From positions 1 to 38,011 of the forward strand of contig DAOVQB010000019.1 in NCBI GenBank assembly GCA_030628905.1: a DNA stretch of 38,011 bases, given 5' to 3'. Positions 8,154 through 18,007 of the stretch are shown in pieces. The DNA comes from DAOVQB01 sp023128935 (GTDB lineage: Bacteria > Eisenbacteria > RBG-16-71-46 > CAIMUX01 > WJJG01). Position 1 is the first letter of the stretch. Every line of letters starts with the position of its first letter. A program made the position numbers and the translations under genes. Under the pieces are notes generated by a model. The model was given only the letters and a program-made list of their open reading frames with translations. It was not told where the DNA came from and ran no database searches.

Positions 8154-9608
8154 TCAGCTCCGGCCAGGTTCGTCGCCGGCTGTTTCCGTGTGAGTGAAGC
8201 CCCGCGCTGGCCGGTCGAGCGGCAGGTGCACGCCAGCGGCAATCATGGCCCGCGCTTCTTCCAGAAGCGCTTCACCCGTGTTGACCTCGGGGTCGTCCAG
8301 GACCTTCTCGAGCAATGCGCGCAGGATCTGTCCGATCCCCGGGCCCTTGGGTACACCGAGATCCATCAGCTCGTGGCCACCGATGGCGAGGTCCTTCACA
8401 CTGAGGGCCGTATCCTTTGCGATCACCTCGTCCACCCGCCGCAGCAGCGCTTGCAGGGGGCTTGTATCGCCCGACTTGCGCCCGTTCCCGATCATGTCGG
8501 CCAAGCGCAGGTGGATCAGGTCGGGGATGTTCTCCAGGCCAACCGTGTGCGCGAAACGGCGGACGGCACTATCTGTCCACTTCGGTTCGTAATAGAACAT
8601 GTGGTGGTAGATGAGGTGCGTGATGCGCTCGCGCTCCTCGTTCGGGTAGCGCAAACGGCGCAGGATCCGGTGCGCCTTGCGGGCGCCGAGGACCTGATGC
8701 GCGTAGAAGGTGAAGTCGCCATGGCGCTCCTCGCGCGTCTCCGGCTTGGCAATGTCGTGGAGGAGCGCTGCCATGCGGATCACCAGGTTGTTCTGAGGTG
8801 CGGCGTCGGCAGCCAGCAGGCTGTGCGTGAAGACATCATATGCATGGAAGCGGTTCTGCTTCACGCCACGGCAGGCCTCCAGCTCCGGCAGGATGATCCG
8901 CAGCAAGCCCGCTGCCTGCAGAAGAAGCAAACCCGTTGAAGGCTTGGGCGCGAGCATGATCAGGTTCAGCTCCTCACGGATCCGCTCGGCAGAGATCCGC
9001 TTGAGCCCTTCTGATGCCACACCGACTGCCTCCCACGTCTCTTTCTCTATGTGGAAGCCCAGCTGGGTGGCGAAGCGCACCGCCCGCAGCAGACGCAGAG
9101 CATCCTCGCGAAAGCGTTCACCCGGGTTCCCAACAGCGCGGATCTGCCGTCGGCTGAGATCCTCTATGCCACCGAAGGGATCCTCGATCCGCTCCCCGCG
9201 CAGGTCCCAGGCCATTGCATTGATCGTGAAGTCGCGGCGCTGCAGATCCTCCTCAAGCCGGTGGGTATAGGTGACTTCGTCCGGGTGCCGGCCGTCACTG
9301 TATGTGCTCTCGGTTCGAAAGGTGGTTACTTCATAGATGCCATCCCGGCGAGGTACCAGCAAGGTGCCGAAGGCTGCGCCCACCTCATGGACCCTGCGGA
9401 AGAGAGATCGGACTTGCTCCGGGGTCAGATCGGTAGCGATATCCCAGTCCTTGGGGGAGCGGCCCAGAAGCAGATCGCGCAAGCAGCCCCCCACCAGAAA
9501 AGCCTGTCCGCCCGCGCCTGCGATGCGTTCGACGATCTGCAAGGCACCGCGGGGCACGCAGCGGCGAAGGCTCGCCGGATCGAACTGCCTGTCGGATTTT
9601 GTGCTCAT
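8154..9608 (-). CDS. CCA-adding / poly(A) polymerase-family nucleotidyltransferase with HD domain
   Basis: This 484-residue class II nucleotidyltransferase has FLVGGCLRDLLLGR and the metal-binding pair in KDWDIATD (residues ~37-60). RRDFTINAMAW, the ERFREDALRLLRAVRFA RNA-binding motif and an HD-type motif (LLHDIAKP) follow. The family adds or repairs tRNA 3'-CCA ends or adds A-tails; HD-containing members are usually CCA-adding or A-adding enzymes. Both visible tRNAs already encode CCA, so repair rather than de novo synthesis may suffice. The ATG at 9608 has GGGAAAGAGG upstream. CCA, A-adding and PcnB activities cannot be separated by eye. Confidence 0.92.
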   Translation of the reverse strand: MSTKSDRQFDPASLRRCVPRGALQIVERIAGAGGQAFLVGGCLRDLLLGRSPKDWDIATDLTPEQVRSLFRRVHEVGAAFGTLLVPRRDGIYEVTTFRTESTYSDGRHPDEVTYTHRLEEDLQRRDFTINAMAWDLRGERIEDPFGGIEDLSRRQIRAVGNPGERFREDALRLLRAVRFATQLGFHIEKETWEAVGVASEGLKRISAERIREELNLIMLAPKPSTGLLLLQAAGLLRIILPELEACRGVKQNRFHAYDVFTHSLLAADAAPQNNLVIRMAALLHDIAKPETREERHGDFTFYAHQVLGARKAHRILRRLRYPNEERERITHLIYHHMFYYEPKWTDSAVRRFAHTVGLENIPDLIHLRLADMIGNGRKSGDTSPLQALLRRVDEVIAKDTALSVKDLAIGGHELMDLGVPKGPGIGQILRALLEKVLDDPEVNTGEALLEEARAMIAAGVHLPLDRPARGFTHTETAGDEPGRS

Positions 9609-9828
9609 GGGTGTCGGCCTCTTTCCCTTCTCTCAGCGGCTGGAGGATAGCACCACCGGCGCGGGCGCGTCAGCCTCGGCCTGAGTGCCTACCACCACCT
9701 GCGCGTCAGCCTTGGCACCAGGAAGGGGGATGGCTATGATCGCCCAACCGAACCAGGATTGGCCGGGAACTCAATCCCGGCCGGATGATGGCTTGGCAAG
9801 GGCTGTGAGTCTCGCCCGGGTGAGGAGC

Positions 9829-10965
9829 ATGCGATCACTGCACGTTGATACAGGCAAGATCTGGCGGGGCGGTCAGCGTCAGTGCAACCTGCTTTGCCGC
9901 CGCCTGGCGAAATGGGGACATGAGACTCACCTGGTCTGCCAGCCCGGTTCTCCTCTCTGGCAGCGTGCGGTGGAGACCGGCCTTGTATTGCACCCCCTGC
10001 GGGCTGCCGGTGAGACGGATCCGCTTGCGATCCTCAAACTGGCCCGGCTACTGCGCCGGATCGGCCCTGAACTCGCCGCGGCACATGATGCTCATGGCCT
10101 TGGCCTGCTTGCGTTGGCCAGGCCATTGTCTGGGATAGCGGTGCCGCTGGTCTGCCACCGACGCGTGGATGTGCGCGTTGCCCGATGGCCCGGCTCGGGG
10201 TGGAAGATGCGCCGGGCGAGCATGCTGATCTGTGTCAGTCGCCGGATTGCCGACATCCTGGAACAGTGTGGCTTGACGCGCGAGCGGATACGTGTCGTTC
10301 ACAGCGGAGCCCCTGGGATCCAGCCCGCCCGGGAGGCAAGGACCAAGCTTCTGCCGGCCCTCGGGCTTGAACCCGATTGTACTGTGCTGGCGACAGTGGG
10401 CGGTCTTATTCCGCACAAGGGACACCGCGTGCTCCTGGAGGCGCTCAGGCAGTTGGAGTTGGCCCGGACTTCTCACCAGTCCCCTGCCACAAGCGCGCAA
10501 CTGCACTTGGTGATGATTGGTGACGGTCCGTTGCGTGGGCAGTTGCGACGACAGGCGGCGCAGGCTGGATTGACCGCAAGAGTACACTTCCTGGGTGATC
10601 GAGAGGATCTTGAAACGCTCTTTGGGGCCATGGATCTCTATGTGCATCCCAGTCTGACCGAAGGGCTGGGCAGTTCCATCCTGGATGCTTTCTCAGCCGG
10701 AGTGCCCGTCATTGCCAGTCGCACGGGCGGTATCCCGGAGATTGTCTGCGATGGAGAGACCGGCTGGTTGGTTGAGCCGGGCAATCCGTCCGCACTCGCT
10801 CATGCCATAGACCGGGCCCTCGCGGATCGAACTGCCGCCGAGGGGATGGCCATACGTGCGCGCCGTCTGTTCGAGGTGGCCTTCACCGACGAGGCCATGG
10901 CACGCAAGACGCTCGACTGCTATGAGGATCTGCTGTCGCCGACTCGCGGCGGTGCCCTTTCCTAA
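9829..10965 (+). CDS. Family 4 glycosyltransferase
   Basis: This 378-residue GT-B protein begins MRSLHVDTGKIWRGGQRQ, the usual opening of many family-4 transferases. VCHRRVDV and ICVSRRIADIL sit in the middle. The C-terminal nucleotide-sugar half has TVGGLIPHKGH, MIGDGPLRGQLRR, VHFLGDREDLE, YVHPSLTEGLGSSILDAFSAGVPV and TGGIPEIV with the EX7E-type motif. It likely builds cell-surface glycan or lipopolysaccharide. I chose the ATG at 9829, preceded by GTGAGGA, because family homology starts there; upstream starts (ATG 9730/9736, GTG 9685) would add a low-complexity N-tail. Its last 83 bases overlap the convergent endonuclease V gene. Confidence 0.92.
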   Translation: MRSLHVDTGKIWRGGQRQCNLLCRRLAKWGHETHLVCQPGSPLWQRAVETGLVLHPLRAAGETDPLAILKLARLLRRIGPELAAAHDAHGLGLLALARPLSGIAVPLVCHRRVDVRVARWPGSGWKMRRASMLICVSRRIADILEQCGLTRERIRVVHSGAPGIQPAREARTKLLPALGLEPDCTVLATVGGLIPHKGHRVLLEALRQLELARTSHQSPATSAQLHLVMIGDGPLRGQLRRQAAQAGLTARVHFLGDREDLETLFGAMDLYVHPSLTEGLGSSILDAFSAGVPVIASRTGGIPEIVCDGETGWLVEPGNPSALAHAIDRALADRTAAEGMAIRARRLFEVAFTDEAMARKTLDCYEDLLSPTRGGALS

Positions 10966-11683
10966 GGGCCCGCATCCGCGATTGAGGGGCGCATTTCGTG
11001 CCGCGCCGCAGTTGCCCGACCCATATATCCGCGGCGCGCGTGGGTTCTGGCAGCCTGTAGCGCGTGGCCATCGCCAGCACCGCCTCGGCGGCCTCCTCCA
11101 CCCCGATGCGGTGGCCGGGCGAGATGTAGAGCGGGCGCACACCGGTTCGCGTTCGCAGGACCCGGCCGACGACGGTTCCGTTGATGAGCAATCGGGTGGA
11201 ACAGCCCCGTGATCTTCCGGGCTCGCGGTGCTTACCAACCAGGCGCGATTTGGCCACTCCGATTGAGGGCAGATCGAAGAGCACTCCCAAGTGGGAGGCC
11301 AAACCCAGGCCGCGCGGATGGGCAATGCCCTGGCCGTCGCAGAGCAGGAGATCGGGCGTGACCTTCAGCTGCTGCAAGGCCTCGGCGTAGAGCGGGGCTT
11401 CGCGGAAACTGAGGAGACCTGGGATGTAGGGGAAGGGGGAGGGACGGCTCACGGAGACATGGTCAACGATTTCAAATCCCGGGTAGCGAAAGACTAAGAC
11501 GCCCGCAATGAGCCGCTCATCCCGCCGTGACCATCGTCCCGAGCCCGATGCATCACAACCGGCCACGAGGAAGGGTTTCTTGGGTGGTTTGCCGCCCAGG
11601 GAGACTTGCCGCGCAAGATCTCTCTGCAGCGCGATTGCCTGGCGCGGCGTGAGATCCCAAGCGTGTCGGATTCTCGGTTCCAC
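10883..11683 (-). CDS. nfi: Endonuclease V (deoxyinosine 3'-endonuclease)
   Basis: This 266-residue protein is endonuclease V, which nicks DNA near deoxyinosine to start repair of deaminated adenine. Catalytic residues line up with the E. coli enzyme: Asp44 in AGCDASG, Glu95 in PGLLSFREAP, Asp116 in LCDGQGIAHPRG and His191 in ISPGHRIGVEEA. LPSIGVAKSRLVG is also classic. It is about 35 residues longer than usual; the extra tail after ADIWVGQLRR is basic, low in recognisable motifs and largely encoded in the overlap with the glycosyltransferase gene. The tail may be an extension fixed by lack of an early stop. Confidence 0.95.
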   Translation of the reverse strand: MEPRIRHAWDLTPRQAIALQRDLARQVSLGGKPPKKPFLVAGCDASGSGRWSRRDERLIAGVLVFRYPGFEIVDHVSVSRPSPFPYIPGLLSFREAPLYAEALQQLKVTPDLLLCDGQGIAHPRGLGLASHLGVLFDLPSIGVAKSRLVGKHREPGRSRGCSTRLLINGTVVGRVLRTRTGVRPLYISPGHRIGVEEAAEAVLAMATRYRLPEPTRAADIWVGQLRRGTKCAPQSRMRALRKGHRRESATADPHSSRASCVPWPRR

Positions 11684-11722
11684 TCGTGATTCCTACCCTG
11701 CACTTAGGGTCCCGGCTGGCGC

Positions 11723-13639
<1,917 letters not shown>

Positions 13640-13876
13640 AGGTCTGCCCTCGCTCAAGGATCTGTCCAGATTCCAGCAGATGTCATGCCCAAAATCAGGG
13701 CTAGTAGCTCGCTTATAACGATGCGCAAGACTATCACGTCCCAGGAGGGAGGGGCATACACAACTTGCGCGGCCCATGGCTCGCATCGGTAGTGGACCAT
13801 CTACTCCCAGCGATTCCGCAATTGATCCGAGCGATTCCAGGCCGGCTTGTTGCTGAAGTTGCCCCTGTGCTAACGT

Positions 13877-13941
13877 CAGGATCTGGGATAGAGAACGCGG
13901 AGCGCCAGGGTCTGGGATAGAGCACGCGGAGCATCAGGATC
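13877..13941. repeat. 29 bp tandem repeat, 2.2 copies, upstream of lpdA
   Basis: Two adjacent 29 bp units (13877-13905 and 13906-13934) differ at only four positions; both contain CTGGGATAGAG and ACGCGGAGC. A third copy is truncated after CAGGATC at 13941. The array ends 22 bases before the lpdA start codon and directly precedes its GAGGAG ribosome site. It could carry repeated regulator sites or be a slippage product. Confidence 0.85.
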
Positions 13942-13963
13942 ATAAGCAAGGAACGAGGAGAGC

Positions 13964-15397
13964 ATGGCAAGAGCGGACGCCGACTATGACCTCATTGTGA
14001 TCGGGGCCGGCCCGGGCGGCTACGTCGCGGCGGTGCGCGCGGCCCGGGGCGGACTGAGAACCGCCCTGATCGAGCGGGAGCAGTTGGGCGGGGTGTGTCT
14101 CAACTGGGGGTGCATTCCGACCAAAACCCTGCTTCACTCCGCTGCTCTCTGGCGTCAGATCCGTGGAGCGCGCAGGTTCGGAATCCAAGTAGGGGATGCC
14201 ACTTTCGACTACTCATCTGTTGTGCGCCGTTCCCGGCAAACGGTGGAGCGGCTCGTCAAGGGTCTGGCTCTGCTGCTCAAGGGCGCGGGCGTGGATGTGA
14301 TCCGCGGCCAGGGGCTGCTCGATGGGCGCTGTGGGGAGAGGCTTCAGGTTATTGTTGAGCCGGTCCAGACAGAAGACCGGCCCGGGACACTCAGGTTCAA
14401 AGCGTCCAAGGTGATTGTTGCTACAGGCGGACATGCATGTTCGCTTCCAGGGATGCAGTTTGACGGCCAGCGGATCCTGAGCAGCCGTGAGGCGCTGCAG
14501 CTCGAGGAGGTGCCTTCCCGGATGCTGATCATTGGGGCTGGCGCGATCGGCCTGGAGTTTGCCGATCTCTTTTCGAGCTTTGGCTCGCAGGTGATCGTTG
14601 TTGAGATGCTGCCTCAGATCCTACCGGCCGAGGATGAGGAGGTCAGCCGCGTCTTGCACAGTGCCCTGGCAAAGCGCGGCATCCGCATCCTGACCGGGGC
14701 GCTGGTGGAGCATGTTGAACAGCTCGGTGACGAGCTACTCTGCCGTGTGCGGCCAGTTGCGGAAGGCCAGGGGCGGGATGTCGCAGTAGATCGCCTGCTG
14801 GTGGCTGTCGGCGTCCGTGGAGCAGTGAACGGGCTCGGGCTGGAGACGCTCGGGATTGCGGCGGAAGGCGGGTTTGTGAAAGTCGATGGTCACCTGCGGA
14901 CCTCTGCTGCGGATGTATATGCGATCGGAGATATCATCGGACCACCGCTACTTGCACACGTAGCCTCATCGCAAGGCGTGCATGCGGCCCGGCATGCGGC
15001 AGGTAACGATCTTCCTGAATACGATGCTCGCTGGATACCGGCGGCGGTCTTCACGCACCCGCAGGTGGCATCTGTCGGCCTGCGCGAACGCGACATGCGG
15101 GGCCAGGATGGGGAGATGGCGATAGGAAGGTTCCCCTTCAGCGCTTCAGGCAAGGCGGTTGCGGAGGGGGAGATCGCTGGGTTTGTAAAGGTGATTGTAG
15201 AGCAGAGCAGTGACCGCCTCCTCGGAGCACACGTCGTGGGGCCGGGAGCCTCGGAGCTGATTGCGGAGTTGACGATGATTGCACGATCCGCTGTGCCGGC
15301 GCGCGAGGTTCTGCAAACCCTCCACGCGCACCCCACGCTGTCTGAGTCGATTCAGGAGGCCTTCGGGGCCGCCCTGGGCGAAGGCATCCACATATGA
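13964..15397 (+). CDS. lpdA: Dihydrolipoamide dehydrogenase (E3)
   Basis: This 477-residue flavoenzyme re-oxidises the dihydrolipoyl arms of 2-oxoacid dehydrogenase or glycine cleavage complexes using FAD and NAD+. The N-terminal FAD site is VIGAGPGGYVAAVRAA, the redox-active disulfide is GGVCLNWGCIPTK, the NAD site is IIGAGAIGLEFADLFSSFG, and VYAIGDI closes the second FAD motif. The dimer interface has the catalytic His-Glu pair in LHAHPTLSESIQEA. A good ribosome site (GAGGAGAGC) precedes the ATG. Its stop overlaps the next start as ATGA; that gene makes lipoate, so enzyme and cofactor synthesis are translationally linked. E1 and E2 genes are not in the window. Confidence 0.96.
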   Translation: MARADADYDLIVIGAGPGGYVAAVRAARGGLRTALIEREQLGGVCLNWGCIPTKTLLHSAALWRQIRGARRFGIQVGDATFDYSSVVRRSRQTVERLVKGLALLLKGAGVDVIRGQGLLDGRCGERLQVIVEPVQTEDRPGTLRFKASKVIVATGGHACSLPGMQFDGQRILSSREALQLEEVPSRMLIIGAGAIGLEFADLFSSFGSQVIVVEMLPQILPAEDEEVSRVLHSALAKRGIRILTGALVEHVEQLGDELLCRVRPVAEGQGRDVAVDRLLVAVGVRGAVNGLGLETLGIAAEGGFVKVDGHLRTSAADVYAIGDIIGPPLLAHVASSQGVHAARHAAGNDLPEYDARWIPAAVFTHPQVASVGLRERDMRGQDGEMAIGRFPFSASGKAVAEGEIAGFVKVIVEQSSDRLLGAHVVGPGASELIAELTMIARSAVPAREVLQTLHAHPTLSESIQEAFGAALGEGIHI

Positions 15398-17052
15398 TCG
15401 AATGCAAAACCATCCACGCCCATAGTGGCGGCGCAGGCCCGGTCTCATCTTCGAAGTGGGACGGGATGGCGCTGATCCTCTCTGGACGCAGCGCCTATCG
15501 GCCAACGCGGGCGCTTCAGCAGGCGCTATGGGAGCGCAGGCGCCGGCTGGAGTTGCCCGACACGTTGATCCTGGTTGAACATGATCCGGTGATCACCATT
15601 GGCCGCCACGGCGACCCCAATAACATCCTCCTGCCTGAAAGGCAAACACCAGAGGTCGTCCACGTCGACAGGGGCGGGGAAGTGACCTACCACGGCCCGG
15701 GGCAGATCACGGCCTATTGGATCGCGGACCTGAGGGCACACGAACTTGGCGTCCGTCGTTTCGTGGCAGACCTTGAAGAAGCCGTCATTGGCACGCTCTC
15801 GGACTTCGGCATCGCTGCCTTCCGGCGCAAGGGCTTGATCGGCGTCTGGGTTCGAGCGAACCAAGGGACTGCAAAGATCGCAGCCGTGGGCGTTCGGATT
15901 GCCCGGGGAGTGAGCATCCACGGCATAGCGCTCAATGTGGGTCCTTGTCTGGACGGCTTCCGCGGGATCATTCCCTGTGGATTGCAGGAGGAGGGGGTCA
16001 CCACCATGGAGTCGGCGCTCGGTGGCCCGGTGGATCAGGCGGCGGTAGGAGAGGTGTTGGTCCAGCGCTTCGGAGAAGTTTTTGCGTCGAGCTTGCGGTG
16101 CCTGCGCGATGATGGCATCCGAGTGGAGACGGATCTCAAGCGGGTCCTCGGACAACTGGAGCGCGCGGCGGCTCGCGGAGCGCGCAAGCCCAAGTGGCTC
16201 CGGATGGATCTCCCGAGCGGACGGGGCTTCGCGAGCGTGCGCCATGTTCTGCGCAGTGGGGCGCTCCGCACAGTCTGTGAGGCCGCACGCTGCCCCAACC
16301 GCCAGGAGTGTTGGAGTGCAGGCACCGCTACATTCATGATTCTGGGGAGCAGCTGCACCCGGGCGTGCCGGTTCTGTGCCATCGGGAAGGATGCGATCAC
16401 GCCCCCTGATCCTGCGGAACCGTCACGAGTAGCGCATGCGGCCAAGGCCCTGGGTCTCAGGCATGTGGTCGTAACCTCCGTCACACGCGATGACCTGCCC
16501 GATGGCGGGGCGGAGCAGTTCGCGGCCGTGATCCGAGAGATCCGCAAGCGTCTGCCCGGAAGCACCGTGGAGGTATTGATCCCCGACTTTGCAGGTTCCT
16601 CAGAGGCTCTGGACCGCGTGTTCCTGGAGCGTCCCGAGATCCTGAACCATAATATTGAGACCGCCGCGCGGCTCTATCCCCCGGTCCGGCCGGGGGCCGA
16701 TTACAACCGGTCCTTGGCGATCCTGCGCCGGGCTGCGGCTGCTGGATTGAGCCCAAAATCCGGTTTCATGGTGGGCTTGGGTGAGTCGGAGCGTGAGATC
16801 CTGGAACTGCTTGAGGATCTGCGCAAGGCCAGCTGCGAGCGCGTGACCATCGGGCAGTATCTGCAGCCTTGCCGCGGGTGTCTGCCTGTCAAGCGGTACT
16901 GGACCCCTGAGGAATTCCTATCCTGGCGCGAGAGAGCCCTTGAGATGGGGTTCGTGCATGTCGAGTCGGGGCCCTTGGTCAGAAGCTCCTACCGTGCCGC
17001 TGCGGCCGTGGCGAATGTGTCGCGGGATTATGGTGATCTCCTGGATGGCTGA
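15394..17052 (+). CDS. lipB/lipA: Fused octanoyltransferase LipB - lipoyl synthase LipA
   Basis: One 552-residue frame contains both enzymes of protein lipoylation. Residues ~25-245 are LipB, which moves octanoate from acyl carrier protein to the target domain: RGGEVTYHGPGQ (93-104), catalytic Lys161 in AKIAAVGVRI and catalytic Cys195 in IPCGL. Residues ~263-552 are LipA, the radical-SAM enzyme that inserts two sulfurs: auxiliary cluster Cys295, Cys300, Cys306 (CEAARCPNRQEC), SAM cluster Cys321, Cys325, Cys328 (CTRACRFC) and the C-terminal RSSY ligand motif (~530-533). A linker of under 20 residues joins them with no stop or internal ribosome site. It overlaps lpdA by 4 bp. The first ~25 residues precede LipB homology; an ATG at 15469 is an alternative start. 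Confidence 0.95.
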   Translation: MIECKTIHAHSGGAGPVSSSKWDGMALILSGRSAYRPTRALQQALWERRRRLELPDTLILVEHDPVITIGRHGDPNNILLPERQTPEVVHVDRGGEVTYHGPGQITAYWIADLRAHELGVRRFVADLEEAVIGTLSDFGIAAFRRKGLIGVWVRANQGTAKIAAVGVRIARGVSIHGIALNVGPCLDGFRGIIPCGLQEEGVTTMESALGGPVDQAAVGEVLVQRFGEVFASSLRCLRDDGIRVETDLKRVLGQLERAAARGARKPKWLRMDLPSGRGFASVRHVLRSGALRTVCEAARCPNRQECWSAGTATFMILGSSCTRACRFCAIGKDAITPPDPAEPSRVAHAAKALGLRHVVVTSVTRDDLPDGGAEQFAAVIREIRKRLPGSTVEVLIPDFAGSSEALDRVFLERPEILNHNIETAARLYPPVRPGADYNRSLAILRRAAAAGLSPKSGFMVGLGESEREILELLEDLRKASCERVTIGQYLQPCRGCLPVKRYWTPEEFLSWRERALEMGFVHVESGPLVRSSYRAAAAVANVSRDYGDLLDG

Positions 17053-17157
17053 TGGGCGCCCATTGGAGGCGGGCTCATGCGCGGCTTCCTCTGTGGGTAC
17101 CCAGAGCTGCAAATGGACGAGAGCAAGAATCCAGTGCCCAGGTCCGATTCGGGGCTA

Positions 17158-17317
17158 AGGGCCCGCGCAAGAATAACTTCCCGTTTCCGCCGGTCCCGAG
17201 CGCCCGGGACTTCGTTGCGGCTCCTCGGAGTAGTCCCGGCTACGCCTTCGTCACCGCGCCTCGTCCTCGACGGTGCGGTCCTCGCCGAAAATGGGAAGTT
17301 ATTCTTGCGCGAGCCCT
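17158..17317. repeat. 160 bp structured element closed by a 25 bp inverted repeat
   Basis: Arms 17158-17182 and 17293-17317 are reverse complements with one mismatch (C/T); the shared core includes CGCAAGAATAACTTCCC. The 110 bases between them hold several small hairpins, for example GTCCCG/CGGGAC (17193-17210), CTCC/GGAG and CACCG/CGGTG. It fills most of the 357-base gap between lipB/lipA and cheW, ending 92 bases before cheW. The core AAGGGCCCGCGCAAGAA recurs, inverted, at 31591-31607. Could be a MITE-like repeat or a structured leader RNA. Confidence 0.8.
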
Positions 17318-17409
17318 AAGAGAGCGCTCAGGGAGTGCCGAAGAGAACGGATATAAGATTATTGCGTTTTATCGTTCGCGGGTGCCCGTGCGGCACGAAG
17401 GAGGAAGGC

Positions 17410-17904
17410 ATGGAAGAGCGTGCGGCTGCTGCAACCACAAATACCGAAGCAACCCGGGCAGGGAAATATCTGACATTCGTCCTGGCGGACGAGGTCTACG
17501 GCCTGGAGATCCTGAAGGTGCGCGAGATAATCGGGATGATGCCGATCACGGACGTGCCGCGCACGCCGGGCTATGTCCGGGGTGTAGTGAATCTGCGGGG
17601 CAAAGTGATTCCGGTGGTCGATCTGCGCTCGAAGTTCGGCATGCTGACCACGGAGGACACCGAGGAGACCTGCATCATCGTCGTAGATGTCAATGGCGTT
17701 GAAATGGGAACGCTGGTCGACAAGGTCTCCGAGGTGCTGGATATCGATGAGAGCGAAATCGAGGACGCGCCGGCTCTGGGTCTGGACGTGAACACCGACT
17801 TTATCCTTGGCATGGGCAAGGCACATGAGAAAGTCACGATCCTGCTCAACATCAGCAAGGTTCTGGGGGGCGATTCCGAGTCGCTCAGCAATGAGCTCAT
17901 GTAG
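17410..17904 (+). CDS. cheW: Chemotaxis adaptor CheW
   Basis: This 164-residue protein is a single CheW domain, which bridges chemoreceptors and the kinase CheA. Motifs are KYLTFVLADEVYGLEILKVREI, DVPRTPGYVRGVVNLRGKVIPVVDLR, the acidic ETCIIVVDVNG strand and DFILGMGKAHEKVTILLNI near the end. The ATG at 17410 has a strong AAGGAGG site; a longer frame from 17335 runs through the upstream spacer and is unlikely. A chemoreceptor gene starts 103 bases downstream on the same strand, so the two probably work together. No CheA, CheR or CheB is in the window. Confidence 0.95.
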   Translation: MEERAAAATTNTEATRAGKYLTFVLADEVYGLEILKVREIIGMMPITDVPRTPGYVRGVVNLRGKVIPVVDLRSKFGMLTTEDTEETCIIVVDVNGVEMGTLVDKVSEVLDIDESEIEDAPALGLDVNTDFILGMGKAHEKVTILLNISKVLGGDSESLSNELM

Positions 17905-18007
17905 GGATCAGCGTTTTTATGAGGTGTCAAATTGGTTTTCCCGCGGCTGCGAGCGTGGAATGCGATGGCGATTCAAAACATAGTGTTGTGAAAGGGAGAA
18001 AGAGCCA

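Noticed and set aside
17052..17702. A 216-codon plus-strand frame overlapping the spacer and cheW.
   Set aside because: It runs through the inverted-repeat element and out of frame over CheW, with Arg/Gly-rich shadow composition.
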